64,000 nucleotides of DNA from Desulfonatronovibrio magnus (lineage in GTDB: Bacteria; Desulfobacterota; Desulfovibrionia; Desulfovibrionales; Desulfonatronovibrionaceae), in contig NZ_JYNP01000015.1 of NCBI RefSeq assembly GCF_000934755.1, forward strand, positions 80,535 through 144,534, in the 5' to 3' direction. Within the stretch, counting starts at the first letter, position 1. Each line of letters begins with the position of its first letter. A program made the position numbers and the translations under genes. This document shows, in pieces, positions 26,605-35,383 of the stretch. The notes beneath the pieces are model-generated. The model was not told the origin of the DNA. It saw nothing but the letters and a program-made list of their open reading frames with translations, and ran no database searches.

Positions 26605-26631
26605 AAAGATGCCGATTAGGGCAGAGGTTTG

Positions 26632-26722
26632 AGGTCAGAAGTCAGAGATCAGAGAACAGACATCAGAAGTCAGAAGTCAGAAGTCAGGGGGCAGAAGTCG
26701 TAAGACAGGGTGCGGAAGTCAG
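26632..26722. repeat. heptamer tandem array (NNNNCAG units)
   Basis: Thirteen 7-bp steps in one register: AGGTCAG, AAGTCAG, AGATCAG, AGAACAG, ACATCAG, AAGTCAG three times, GGGGCAG, AAGTCGT, AAGACAG, GGTGCGG and AAGTCAG. The last unit contributes the TGA stop (minus strand, 26721-26719) of the convergent rod-like gene. No gene lies in it. Confidence 0.85.
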
Positions 26723-27099
26723 ACTGTCTTATCAAGAAAAACGCCTATTAGATTTTCCTGCGAACGGATTGCTTGCGCATTGCTTTCAAAAGCCCGTTCA
26801 TCACGGATCATCCCGGTAATTTCTCTTGCCAGATCTGTATTGCTGGCCTCAACCGCAACTTCCTGCTGTACCATTAGCCCCTGTTCATTTTCTACAGCCT
26901 GCTGACGCTGCACAAGAGGACCCATGCTTTGATCTTCAACTATCTGAGCCGGTCGCACCCCTTGACCCTGAGGTCCGGTTTCAAGATCTAACCGTTGAGA
27001 CTTGAACTCGTCAGTGTTGATATTGGCCACATTATGAGCAGTTATATTCTGGGACAACCCAAAAGAACTCATGGCTCCAGCACTTACTGCTATTGACAT
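26719..27099 (-). CDS. orphan flagellar basal-body rod-like protein
   Basis: A 126-aa protein of the flagellar rod/hook superfamily (FlgB/FlgC/FlgG N- and C-termini). The N-terminal block ITAHNVANINTDEFKSQRL is the classical rod signature (AxNxANxxTxGF). The C-terminal helix TDLAREITGMIRDERAFESNAQAIRSQENLIG matches the matching C-terminal coiled coil (LxxEMxxMIxAQRAYEANAK). A short linker joins them, so it is about the size of FlgC or FlgB. It stands alone, away from any flagellar operon, and ends in a tandem repeat array. It may be a stand-alone rod-like protein, several of which are annotated in Desulfovibrio-type genomes. A good site (GGAGGTAGAA) precedes the ATG. Confidence 0.85.
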   Translation of the reverse strand: MSIAVSAGAMSSFGLSQNITAHNVANINTDEFKSQRLDLETGPQGQGVRPAQIVEDQSMGPLVQRQQAVENEQGLMVQQEVAVEASNTDLAREITGMIRDERAFESNAQAIRSQENLIGVFLDKTV

Positions 27100-27469
27100 T
27101 TCTACCTCCCTGGTCTGAAGGGTAGTTTTTTACTGTTAAATATGTGTGCCAGTCTATCCCATTTTAAAGAAAATAGTGGCAGGCACTCCAGAACCTACTC
27201 AGGCAATAATCAGGTAACCTCCAAAATCTTGTTTTGAGGCAGGAGATACACGTGACAGCCATCCCCCATCCTTAATGCATAGGCCTTATAGTGTTCCAAA
27301 TATTTTAAAAGGTCACCGTACATTAACATTGCTTTCAAGGATAAATCTAATTACAAATTGTGGCAAGTAAAGATTTTTTTCTCAGAATAGATTTCCAACA
27401 GAGCTGAGCTGTCAATGTTCCAGAAAGTCGGCAGTATTTTATAATCATTGATCATATACGGATATTTTT
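27100..27469. other. gene-free divergent promoter interval
   Basis: 370 bp between the rod-like gene (minus) and the merR-type gene (plus), so both promoters should lie here. A short piece GTGGCAGGCACTCCAGAACC (27176-27195) recalls the inner part of the palindromic elements. Nothing else is recognisable. Confidence 0.4.
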
Positions 27470-28210
27470 ATGTCACATGAGCTTTTGTCCATAAAAGAAA
27501 TTGCGCGAAGACTTAAACTCCCTGAAAGCAACATTCGTTATTACCGAGACCAGTACGAACATTTTTTGCCCTCTGTAGGATCAGGCAGAATGAAGCGCTT
27601 CAAACCTGAATCTTTGCAAATCTTTCAGGATATTGCACAGGCAATGCGTCAAAAAGTACCTCGCCAGCACATTGAGCACATGCTGTCCAGCAAATATCCA
27701 CATAAATCCGCAAATGTCTTTCAGCAAGGGTCAGATAATCTGCCAGTTCCCTCGAATTCCAACATGTCGACGAGCATGTACCAGAATATTTTGTCCACAC
27801 AGGCCGGTGCTCTGGACAGGATGTCCAGAAGCCTGCAGTTGGAAAGAGGAATACGCCTGGAAATTATGCAGATGCGTGAAGGTTACAGCAAATTAAAAAA
27901 AGGATTGCAGATTGTATGGCGTCAGCAGCAGAAAGCCAGAAATAACCTTTCTGAAAAAAATTTCCATGAACGACTTGATGCCATGGAAAAGAGGCTGACA
28001 ATGCTTGATCAGCAGCAAAAGCAGTTGGAAGACAAGTTACATGAAGAACTGAACCTGCTGAAAAAAGAACTGCTTAAATGCCAGTTCTGGACCAAAAGGG
28101 CTTTGCTTCAGACTTCAAATTCAAAATGGCAGCAGGGCAATAATCCTGACAGTGCGCAATCACGAGAAGATACACCTGTTCCTGATATTCCCGAAAACCA
28201 TATACCATGA
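27470..28210 (+). CDS. MerR-family transcriptional regulator
   Basis: DNA-binding protein of 246 aa. The N-terminal winged helix is ELLSIKEIARRLKLPESNIRYYRDQYEHFLP, with RFKPESLQIFQDIAQAM as the wing and second helix; both are diagnostic of MerR. The rest (about 75-246) lacks the usual metal-binding Cys. Instead it has a low-complexity linker and a long coiled coil (LERGIRLEIMQMREGYSKLK, then RLDAMEKRLTMLDQQQKQLEDKL), suited to oligomerisation. The ligand is unknown. It is convergent with the envelope operon. A similar build (MerR head with coiled-coil tail) occurs in deltaproteobacterial regulators, but the targets cannot be inferred here. Confidence 0.85.
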   Translation: MSHELLSIKEIARRLKLPESNIRYYRDQYEHFLPSVGSGRMKRFKPESLQIFQDIAQAMRQKVPRQHIEHMLSSKYPHKSANVFQQGSDNLPVPSNSNMSTSMYQNILSTQAGALDRMSRSLQLERGIRLEIMQMREGYSKLKKGLQIVWRQQQKARNNLSEKNFHERLDAMEKRLTMLDQQQKQLEDKLHEELNLLKKELLKCQFWTKRALLQTSNSKWQQGNNPDSAQSREDTPVPDIPENHIP

Positions 28211-28218
28211 TGCCAACG

Positions 28219-29046
28219 TCATAATGGCTTGAAATCCTCAGCAAGTCCCACTATTGTAATTTTATGCTTATCAGCCAGCCTTGCAGCCTTATCACGATCA
28301 AAAAAAAGACTCTTACCAGCTTCATAGGCCAGACAGCGCGCACCTGCCTTTATCATGGTTTCAATGGTTGCGAGCCCCATGGCAGGCAGGTCAATGCGAT
28401 TATCCTGATCAGGCTTGAATGTTTTGATTACAGTGAAACCTTCTTTTATCAATGATCCTGCACGCAGTATGGTCGCGTCTGTGCCCTCAATGGCCTCCAC
28501 CGCTATTACGGCTTTTTCTCTGACCACAATGCACTGTCCGATGTCTAAGGCTCCAATCTGTCTAACAATGGGCCATCCAAAATGAATATCCTCCCACTCT
28601 CTATCATCAGGCTTGCGCTTAGTGAGGTTGCCGGCGGGTGCTTGCAGTTGCGGGGTATATTGCAGAGCGGAAACAACTTTGAATCCTTCTGCCTCCAGTT
28701 CATTGATGACTGCTGTGAGTAGAGCGTTGTCATTGCGGCTGGATAATTTGAATAGCAGCTTGAGTGCTTTCATATCAGGACGCAGGCTCAGGGCTCTTGG
28801 CTTGTTTACAGGTCCGGCAAAAACTATTTCCCGCACATGCTGATCACGCATAAAGGATATAAGTCTGCCAAGCTGTCCCAGCTTAATCCATTTCATGGCA
28901 TGAGCAAGTTCACTGATGGCCGGATCTGTATCATTATCAAACCCGATAACGGCCACCCGCATCCCCTTGTCAAGAGCACCTTTTGCAACAATAAATGGAA
29001 ATTGCCCTCCTCCTGCTACAATGCCAAGAGTATTATCCTTCGGCAT
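28219..29046 (-). CDS. lpxI: UDP-2,3-diacylglucosamine pyrophosphatase LpxI
   Basis: Cleaves UDP-2,3-diacylglucosamine to lipid X and UMP in lipid A synthesis; LpxI replaces LpxH in alpha- and deltaproteobacteria. The ATG at 29046 has GAGGAAA upstream and overlaps the lpxA end by 14 bp. The 275-aa protein begins TLGIVAGGGQFPFIVAKGA, the LpxI start. Other family blocks are AVIGFDND, EIVFAGPVNKPRALSLRPD, and the C-terminal GTDATILRAGSL and GLATIETMIKAGARCLAYEAGKSLFFD. It is the last gene of the envelope operon. The choice of LpxI over LpxH is a useful lineage marker. Confidence 0.93.
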   Translation of the reverse strand: MPKDNTLGIVAGGGQFPFIVAKGALDKGMRVAVIGFDNDTDPAISELAHAMKWIKLGQLGRLISFMRDQHVREIVFAGPVNKPRALSLRPDMKALKLLFKLSSRNDNALLTAVINELEAEGFKVVSALQYTPQLQAPAGNLTKRKPDDREWEDIHFGWPIVRQIGALDIGQCIVVREKAVIAVEAIEGTDATILRAGSLIKEGFTVIKTFKPDQDNRIDLPAMGLATIETMIKAGARCLAYEAGKSLFFDRDKAARLADKHKITIVGLAEDFKPL

Positions 29047-29845
29047 TATTTTCCTCAGAACGCTCCTTTGAGATAATACCGCGTGAAGTTGATTCAATAA
29101 ATTGCACGAACTTGTCTATAGCTTGAAATCCCGAGCACTCCTGTCGAATTTTTTCAAGAGCTTCTGATCTCTTTGCGCCGTTGGCCCAGATGATATGAAA
29201 GGCCTTTTTTATCGCTGCTATTTCCTTGCGATGAAACCCTGCCCTGCGCATGCCGATAAGGTTGGGTCCATAAGTTCTGGCACGTTCGCCTGCAGCAAGA
29301 ATATAAGGAGGTACGTCCTGGGCAACTCCGCTTTTTCCACCTATAAATGCAAATTCACCGATACGCACAAACTGATGTACAGCGCATAACCCGCCAATAA
29401 CCGCATTGCGGCCGAGATGAACATGACCGGCCAGCGTAGCCCCATTGGCCATGATAACGTGGTCTTCAAGAACACAATCATGGGCGACGTGGCAGTAAGC
29501 CATCAGAAAACAATTGGAACCTATGGTGGTGACTCCCGTACCCCCGGGGGTACCGCGGTTTAGAGTGCTGTACTCCCGAATTTTGTTGTTATCCCCGATT
29601 TTAAGCCAGGTTTCTTCACCCTGATATTTTATATCCTGGGGCCCCTCTCCAATACAGGCATAGGAGTAAATATGATTGTTTTTTCCCAGAGAAGTATAAT
29701 TTTTAATTTGGGCAAAAGCATCCACCCGGGTTCCATCACCCAGCATGGTGTTGCCTTCAATAATAACGTACGGTCCAATATCAACGTTATCACCCAGCCT
29801 GCAATCTGGATCAATAATGGCTGTTGGATGAATATGACTTCCCAT
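29033..29845 (-). CDS. lpxA: UDP-N-acetylglucosamine O-acyltransferase LpxA
   Basis: First enzyme of lipid A synthesis: transfers a hydroxyacyl chain from ACP to UDP-GlcNAc. At 270 aa it is normal length. The left-handed beta-helix hexapeptides run through the first 180 residues (IHPTAIIDPDCRLGDNVDIG, then VVIEGNT-like repeats). The catalytic His sits in LMAYCHVAHDCVLEDHVIMAN. A C-terminal helical part has RTYGPNLIGMRRAGFHRKEIAAIK. Its ATG shares one base with the fabZ stop (TGATG), so the two are translationally coupled. It lies in the conserved order lpxD-fabZ-lpxA. Confidence 0.96.
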   Translation of the reverse strand: MGSHIHPTAIIDPDCRLGDNVDIGPYVIIEGNTMLGDGTRVDAFAQIKNYTSLGKNNHIYSYACIGEGPQDIKYQGEETWLKIGDNNKIREYSTLNRGTPGGTGVTTIGSNCFLMAYCHVAHDCVLEDHVIMANGATLAGHVHLGRNAVIGGLCAVHQFVRIGEFAFIGGKSGVAQDVPPYILAAGERARTYGPNLIGMRRAGFHRKEIAAIKKAFHIIWANGAKRSEALEKIRQECSGFQAIDKFVQFIESTSRGIISKERSEENNAEG

Positions 29846-30309
29846 CAGCCATCTTCCCTGTCAACAATTGCTGCTGAAAATATACCTTGAGCAGCCACTT
29901 TATCTTCAACAAAGGCTTTAGCCTCCATTTTCCATAAATTCATTTTGTGCTGTCCGTACTCCACTTCGATTATCAACTGATCGCCTGGAAACACAGGACG
30001 TCGAAATCTGACTTTATCCAGACCGGCAAAAAGAAAAATTTTACCATCCATTTTATCCTTGATGCTTTTTATGACCATAATCCCGCCGGTTTGGGCCATG
30101 GATTCCAGGATAAGAACACCAGGCATAACCGGATACATGGGGAAGTGCCCCTGAAAATGAGGTTCGTTCAAGGTTATATTTTTTACGGCCCTGATAAATT
30201 TAAAAGGCTCAAAGTCAAGCACCCTGTCCACCAGCAAAAAAGGATAGCGGTGGGGCAAAAGGTCCAGTATATCCTTACTTACAATCTCTCCCTGCACTGG
30301 AGGCTTCAC
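29845..30309 (-). CDS. fabZ: 3-hydroxyacyl-ACP dehydratase FabZ
   Basis: Dehydrates 3-hydroxyacyl-ACP in fatty-acid elongation and so competes with LpxA and LpxD for the same substrate. At 154 aa. Hot-dog fold signatures: [15 protein letters not shown] with the catalytic His, [23 protein letters not shown] with the catalytic Glu, and [18 protein letters not shown]. The start is a GTG at 30309, overlapping the lpxD stop by 4 bp, with AAGGAG just upstream inside lpxD. It is one codon-coupled step in the operon. Confidence 0.96.
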   Translation of the reverse strand: MKPPVQGEIVSKDILDLLPHRYPFLLVDRVLDFEPFKFIRAVKNITLNEPHFQGHFPMYPVMPGVLILESMAQTGGIMVIKSIKDKMDGKIFLFAGLDKVRFRRPVFPGDQLIIEVEYGQHKMNLWKMEAKAFVEDKVAAQGIFSAAIVDREDG

Positions 30310-31340
30310 TTGCTTTCTCCTTGTTTGAGTTGTTCCTGCATAGCCTTCATCTGATTTTCTAACTGTTTAATGCGCTTAAATGCCTGAGGAAGTTTGGGCA
30401 TTAGCACGGCATTTTTTAAAAAAGTGGTATGATTCATGGCCGGTATCCCTCCACAATCTGTTTCCGGGGGAATATCCTTGCCCACCCCGGACTTGGCAGC
30501 AACACGGGACTTTCGACCAATTTTCAGGTGCCCAGCAACACCTGCCTGGCCCCCTAAGATAACGTGATCTTCCAGTATGGAGCTTCCTGAGATGCCAACC
30601 TGAGAGACCAGAACGCTATGCTCACCCACCTGGACATTGTGCGCCACCTGCACAAGGTTATCAATTTTCACCCCCTGTCCAATAACTGTTCTGCCAAGAG
30701 TTGCTCTGTCAATAGTGGTGTTGGCCCCTATCTCTACATCATTTTCAATAACAACATTACCAAGCTGAGGTATTTTTTTTCTGCCCTGGGGTGTTTCCAC
30801 AAATCCAAAACCGTCAGAGCCAATAACAGCTCCGGAATGAACTATAACCCTGTCTCCAATGGAGCATCCTGCCATTATACTTACGTTGGGATAAATCACA
30901 CAATCGCTGCCCACAGAAACATTCTCGCCAATGTACACAAAAGGAAAAACAAGCGTACCTGAGCCAATACTCGCCCCGGAACCAATAAAAGCCATGGGAT
31001 GAATATTTGCTGAAGCATGAATATTAGCAGACGGATGTATACAGGCAGCATCTCTGGCATCCTGAGCAAAGCCCTGGGGTACGGCAAATATCTGCATAAC
31101 TCTTGCGAAATCCAGATAAGGATTCTGGCTGATCAAGGCAATCTTTACTTTGTGAGCGTGTTCAGGTTCAACCAGTACGCAACCTGCCCGAGTAGTCTTG
31201 AGCATGGGGATATATTTGGGGTTGGCCAGAAAAGAAATCTGATCCGGGCCTGCCTCTTCCAGAGTGCTGACCCCTTTAATCTCCATATCCTGGCCTGTCA
31301 GCTCCAAGCCTAATTGAGATGCGATTTCAGATAGCAGCAT
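30306..31340 (-). CDS. lpxD: UDP-3-O-acylglucosamine N-acyltransferase LpxD
   Basis: Third step of lipid A synthesis, N-acylating UDP-3-O-acyl-glucosamine. At 344 aa. The N-terminal uridine-binding domain (1-100) has [20 protein letters not shown]. The hexapeptide helix follows (about 105-310), with the catalytic His in [15 protein letters not shown] and the motifs IGSDGFGFV and [10 protein letters not shown]. The C-terminal helix ([19 protein letters not shown]) gives the trimer bundle. It is followed at once by fabZ and preceded by the OmpH-like chaperone gene, a classical order. Confidence 0.96.
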   Translation of the reverse strand: MLLSEIASQLGLELTGQDMEIKGVSTLEEAGPDQISFLANPKYIPMLKTTRAGCVLVEPEHAHKVKIALISQNPYLDFARVMQIFAVPQGFAQDARDAACIHPSANIHASANIHPMAFIGSGASIGSGTLVFPFVYIGENVSVGSDCVIYPNVSIMAGCSIGDRVIVHSGAVIGSDGFGFVETPQGRKKIPQLGNVVIENDVEIGANTTIDRATLGRTVIGQGVKIDNLVQVAHNVQVGEHSVLVSQVGISGSSILEDHVILGGQAGVAGHLKIGRKSRVAAKSGVGKDIPPETDCGGIPAMNHTTFLKNAVLMPKLPQAFKRIKQLENQMKAMQEQLKQGESK

Positions 31341-31349
31341 TGTTGAACC

Positions 31350-31868
31350 TTAATTTTTTGCTTCCCAGGCTTTATTCAGCTCTTCAATAAGAGTATCGGT
31401 CAAATTTAAGGCATCACTGGCATAAATGATGCCGCTGCCCTGAGCATCAAAAATCATAGTATAGTTGTTGGCTGCACCGTATTCATTTATGACATCAAAG
31501 AGCAAATCTATGATGGGATCCGACAGTGCCTGCTCTTCCTGCTGCATTCTTGCCTGGTAACCCTGAAACATTTCCTGGAACTCTCTTACTTTGCGGCGAA
31601 GCTCGGTTTCAAGGTCCTCCTGAGCGTCCTGACTAAGCACCAGACTTTGTTTTTCCATTTCTTCACGCATTTCTTCAAGCTTTGCCCGCTCCTGGTCAAG
31701 CTCTGCCCGCATATCCTCAAACCTTTTGGACAGCTTATTTAGAGCTTCTTCACCCGGCTTGGATGTTTCAAGCACTCTTTGCACTTCCACATATGCAAAC
31801 TTTTCTGCTGCCGCAGCATTACAAAACAGAAGCAGCATGGCTGATAAAATAATGATTGTTTTTCTCAT
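31350..31868 (-). CDS. OmpH/Skp-family periplasmic chaperone
   Basis: Periplasmic chaperone that holds unfolded outer membrane proteins on the way to BamA. At 172 aa. A signal peptide (MRKTIIILSAMLLLFCNAAAA) is followed by EKFAYVEVQRVLETSKPGEEALNKL, the family start. A long charged coiled coil (about 45-110) forms the jellyfish tentacles, and the C-terminus (LLFDVINEYGAANNYTMIFDAQGSGIIYAS) restores the trimer body. It sits between bamA and lpxD, its usual place. A heptamer repeat array lies in the 142-bp gap to bamA. Confidence 0.92.
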   Translation of the reverse strand: MRKTIIILSAMLLLFCNAAAAEKFAYVEVQRVLETSKPGEEALNKLSKRFEDMRAELDQERAKLEEMREEMEKQSLVLSQDAQEDLETELRRKVREFQEMFQGYQARMQQEEQALSDPIIDLLFDVINEYGAANNYTMIFDAQGSGIIYASDALNLTDTLIEELNKAWEAKN

Positions 31869-31960
31869 CTGTTAATACTCCTCGTACATTGAGAATTTAG
31901 TGTCTTATTCTTTAATCCCTGCCATCAATAACATGAAAACCAGATGTTCTGCGTTTTCCA

Positions 31961-32002
31961 CCTTCAGCCTTCAGCCTCCAGCCTTCAGCCTTCAGTCTTC
32001 AG
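31961..32002. repeat. heptamer tandem array (CCTTCAG), six units
   Basis: Six 7-bp units in register: CCTTCAG, CCTTCAG, CCTCCAG, CCTTCAG, CCTTCAG and TCTTCAG. This is the reverse complement of the GGCTGAA arrays near 52652 and 62846. It lies between bamA and the ompH-like gene, inside an operon. Confidence 0.9.
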
Positions 32003-32010
32003 TTTTCACC

Positions 32011-34689
32011 CTAAAAAATATGCCCCATACTGAACTCAACCTTACTTTCTCTTTTGCCATAAAGTCTGTCCAGACCGTAACCATACTCAACCCTTAAAGG
32101 CCCTAATGGTGAATACCAGCGTATTCCAGCCCCAATGCTTTTATAAAGATCAAAGTCTACTTTCTCACCTTTATCCCAGACTTCACCTGCATCAAAGAAA
32201 GTCACTCCCATGAGCCCCAGTTCTTCGTTAAGTGGGAAGATGATTTCAAAGTTGGTAAAAAAGTGTTTATCTCCGCCTTTTACCTCATTGTCTTCATATC
32301 TTGGAGCAATCTTTCTGGCAGAATAACCACGCACACTATTGATTCCACCAAGGGCAAAGAGTTCAAAGTTTGGTATGTCCTCACTGGTATTTTTCATAAT
32401 ATAGCCAGCCTGAGCCCTCCAGTGAAATACAGTCCGCCAGAAAAGAGGACGGTAATAATCTGTTCTGTAGACATATTTGATAAAATTATCATCTCCACCA
32501 ATAATACCGCCTGCATATTCAGCAGAAAGTGTGTTGATCGTACCTCTGGTTGGGTTGATGCGCCGGTCAGTAGTATCCCGTGTGGCTGCGACATAAGCAG
32601 CACTGGACCAGTTATCGCCTTCAAGATCAACTATATCCCGGTGTGCTCTGCTGGACAGGTTACTGATAGTATACTTGTCTAACCGGTAATGCCAGAACAA
32701 TGTTGTATATTCTCCAAGGGGGTATGAAAAACGCAACCTGCCGCCCCTGGTCTCCTTGTCATAAGTAAAAAATTCATCATCAATCCAGTATAGATTTGTT
32801 CCCAGCCCAAGGTTGCTGTCCCTGAAGTAAGGATTCCAGAACCCGAGATCAAAGCTGGTCGTCCTTCTGCCAAATGACCCTGAAAAACTTAAGTCATAGG
32901 CCTTTCCAAAAAGGTTGCGCTGCTGAATCATGCCTGTGAAAAAAATACGGTCATAGGATGAGTAGCCGGCACCGGCGGAGAGAATGCCGGTTGGCTGCTC
33001 CTGGACCCTGACCACAAGATCAATTTCATCCGGGCTGGCAGTCTGCACTGGTTCAATCTCTACTGATTCAAAAAAGTCTAACCGATTCAGCCTTTCATTG
33101 GAACGGCGCAAATGCGTTCCGCTGAATAGATCTCCGTCTGAAAGCCGCATTTCTCTGCGGATAACGTTGTCTCTTGTTCTGTGGTTGCCTTCTATGCTGA
33201 CTCTGCGAATATATATCTTGCGATTTTTTTCCAAATAATATGTAACATTGACCAGCCTGTTTTCCCGATCAATATCCATCTCCACATCAGCGTCAGCAAA
33301 CGCATAGCCGAAGTCAGTATAAAAATCAGCAAGACTGTTCATGTCTTCACGCATGATGGAGCGGTTGAAATAATCTTCACTCGCTGAAAGATCATCCATT
33401 TGAATAACCTCAAACAGCTCATCAATGCTGACCAGGAGGTCTCCTGCAAAGTGGACTTCACCTGTTCTGTATCTGGGGCCTTCTTCCACAAAAAAAGTAA
33501 GGTATATGCCGTCTTCCTGAAAATCAACTTGAGGTTGTCCAACCCTGGCATCAATAAAGCCCTGGTTGGCATAGTGAGCTTCAATGGCAGCCGCATCTCG
33601 GTCTAACAACTCTTCGCGCAATACGCCGCGTCCGGTTAGCCATGAAAACGGGCCGCGCCTCTTGGTGGCCATTTCTTTGCGCAATTCACGCTGACTGATA
33701 TTTTCTGCGCCCAGTATTTCGATGCCCTGAATAAACAGGCGGTTACCTTCGTCAATACGAATATTGAGGTTGGCTCTTCGATCATCAACAGAAGCTACAA
33801 CATAATCCACGCTGGCGTTGTAATAGCCCTTACCTCGATAAAGCTCCCTGATCCTGGCCAGGTCCTGACTGATTATCCCCGGATTTACCACAGACCCTGT
33901 TCTTGTAGTCAGAGCTTCCCGCACATCCTTTTCTCTAATTTTTTCTGCACCCTGAATATTAATATTTTGAATAAGAGGTTTTTCTTCCACGATAATCATC
34001 AGTTCTTTGCCTTGAGGAGTATCATTGACCTCAAATCGGACATCATCGAAATATCCAAGCTCAAAGATCCTTCTCAGCTCGTCATTAAGGATTGCGGGAT
34101 CAAAAATATCTCCTTCCTGCACCCTGAGCCGGATCAATATAACATCCGGATCAAGTGTCCTGACGCCCTGAACATCAATGGAGGCTATGCGATCCTCCCT
34201 GATCAGCTCCTGCTGGATCCGATCAGCCAGATCCTCCACAGCAGGCAGGATATTGATCACCCCCTGCTTGACAATATAAAATGGTACTGTCTCCTTTTCG
34301 CCAAACCCGTCAACAAGTCGCGCATCTAAGCTGATAAACTCATCCACCAGGCTGAAGCTCCCATAGACAGCATATCTGCTTTCCACGGTTAGAGCCAGCC
34401 TTGCTGAAGACTGAATATCAAGATGTCTGATTTCATCTCTGGCAATGATACTTGTAAGACGCTCAAAATCAGCTGTATTAATTCCCCGATCAGACAAAGC
34501 ATTCATAAGCATGGTGGGAAGCCCGGTATCAAGGTAGTCAAAATCAGACGGAGCATTGATTTCAAAAGGGAGAACTGCGACACTGTCAGAAGCTGAGGAT
34601 TTGCCTGGAAGAATCAGCACGAATGCTGTAAAAATAAAAAGACTGATTACGCCTGTAGCCAATGCATGTAAGTTTTTTTTATAAAGCAT
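32011..34689 (-). CDS. bamA: outer membrane protein assembly factor BamA
   Basis: Core of the beta-barrel assembly machine in the outer membrane. At 892 aa it is longer than the E. coli protein (about 810) because of an N-terminal segment: after the signal peptide come about 120 extra residues (VAVLPFEINAPSDFDYLDTG and on), a domain often seen in Desulfovibrio-type BamA. Five POTRA repeats follow (about 170-520), with I..I.IQGAEKI, GYYNASVDYV and NHRTRDNVIRREM. The C-terminal 16-strand barrel has lid-type motifs GGINSVRGYSA and ends in FSMGHIF, with the terminal Phe. Its ATG overlaps lolD by 11 bp. Confidence 0.95.
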   Translation of the reverse strand: MLYKKNLHALATGVISLFIFTAFVLILPGKSSASDSVAVLPFEINAPSDFDYLDTGLPTMLMNALSDRGINTADFERLTSIIARDEIRHLDIQSSARLALTVESRYAVYGSFSLVDEFISLDARLVDGFGEKETVPFYIVKQGVINILPAVEDLADRIQQELIREDRIASIDVQGVRTLDPDVILIRLRVQEGDIFDPAILNDELRRIFELGYFDDVRFEVNDTPQGKELMIIVEEKPLIQNINIQGAEKIREKDVREALTTRTGSVVNPGIISQDLARIRELYRGKGYYNASVDYVVASVDDRRANLNIRIDEGNRLFIQGIEILGAENISQRELRKEMATKRRGPFSWLTGRGVLREELLDRDAAAIEAHYANQGFIDARVGQPQVDFQEDGIYLTFFVEEGPRYRTGEVHFAGDLLVSIDELFEVIQMDDLSASEDYFNRSIMREDMNSLADFYTDFGYAFADADVEMDIDRENRLVNVTYYLEKNRKIYIRRVSIEGNHRTRDNVIRREMRLSDGDLFSGTHLRRSNERLNRLDFFESVEIEPVQTASPDEIDLVVRVQEQPTGILSAGAGYSSYDRIFFTGMIQQRNLFGKAYDLSFSGSFGRRTTSFDLGFWNPYFRDSNLGLGTNLYWIDDEFFTYDKETRGGRLRFSYPLGEYTTLFWHYRLDKYTISNLSSRAHRDIVDLEGDNWSSAAYVAATRDTTDRRINPTRGTINTLSAEYAGGIIGGDDNFIKYVYRTDYYRPLFWRTVFHWRAQAGYIMKNTSEDIPNFELFALGGINSVRGYSARKIAPRYEDNEVKGGDKHFFTNFEIIFPLNEELGLMGVTFFDAGEVWDKGEKVDFDLYKSIGAGIRWYSPLGPLRVEYGYGLDRLYGKRESKVEFSMGHIF

Positions 34690-35383
34690 TTAGTTTACCT
34701 GCTTTAAGTTCGTAGTTGAGGTTCATGCTTGAAGCAAGCTCTAAGTTGTGAGTCACAACCACCAAGGTCATATCAAGTTCCTGATTGAGTTTAAGAAGCA
34801 GACTTCCAATCTCCTGTCCCTTGTTCTGATCAAGATTTCCTGTTGGTTCATCTGCAAGAAGCACCCTGGGCTTAGTCATGACAGCCCTGGCAATAGCTGC
34901 GCGCTGGCTCTCACCCCCGGATAAAGTAGTGACGTTATGATGGATTCTATCCTTCAAACCTACCTGCTCCAGAGCATTTTCCGCCAATCCAGCGGCCTGC
35001 TTCTTATCCATTCCACTCAGCATAACTGGCATGGCTACGTTTTCAATAGTAGTGAACTCCGGAAGCAGGTGATGGAACTGAAAAATAAAACTTATATGTT
35101 CCCTTCTCAGTGCAGCCTTCTGCTCCGGTGAAGCTATTGTGAGATCCACGTCACCAAAAAACACCTTGCCTGAAGTAACGTTGTCCAGAGCACCGAGGAT
35201 GTGCAGCAAAGTACTTTTACCTGACCCTGAAGCACCAAGTATGGCAATAGAGTCTCCGGAATCTATGGTCAAGTCCACATTCTTAAGAACGTCAATGGAC
35301 TCGGAAGCCTGTATAAAAGTTTTGCAGACATTGTCCAGCTTGTAGGCATGGGTACTCAAAATAATTCGCTCCGCATCAGTCAT
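34679..35383 (-). CDS. lolD: lipoprotein-releasing ABC ATPase LolD
   Basis: ATPase that drives release of outer-membrane lipoproteins from the inner membrane. The ATG at 35383 overlaps the lolC stop by 8 bp; the ATG at 35395 is an alternative. At about 234 aa. All ABC motifs are intact: GASGSGKSTLLHILGALD (Walker A), FQFHHLLPEFT (Q-loop), TLSGGESQRAAIARAV (signature), VLLADEPTGNLD (Walker B) and VVVTHN (H-loop). It is coupled to bamA downstream. Confidence 0.95.
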   Translation of the reverse strand: MTDAERIILSTHAYKLDNVCKTFIQASESIDVLKNVDLTIDSGDSIAILGASGSGKSTLLHILGALDNVTSGKVFFGDVDLTIASPEQKAALRREHISFIFQFHHLLPEFTTIENVAMPVMLSGMDKKQAAGLAENALEQVGLKDRIHHNVTTLSGGESQRAAIARAVMTKPRVLLADEPTGNLDQNKGQEIGSLLLKLNQELDMTLVVVTHNLELASSMNLNYELKAGKLNAL

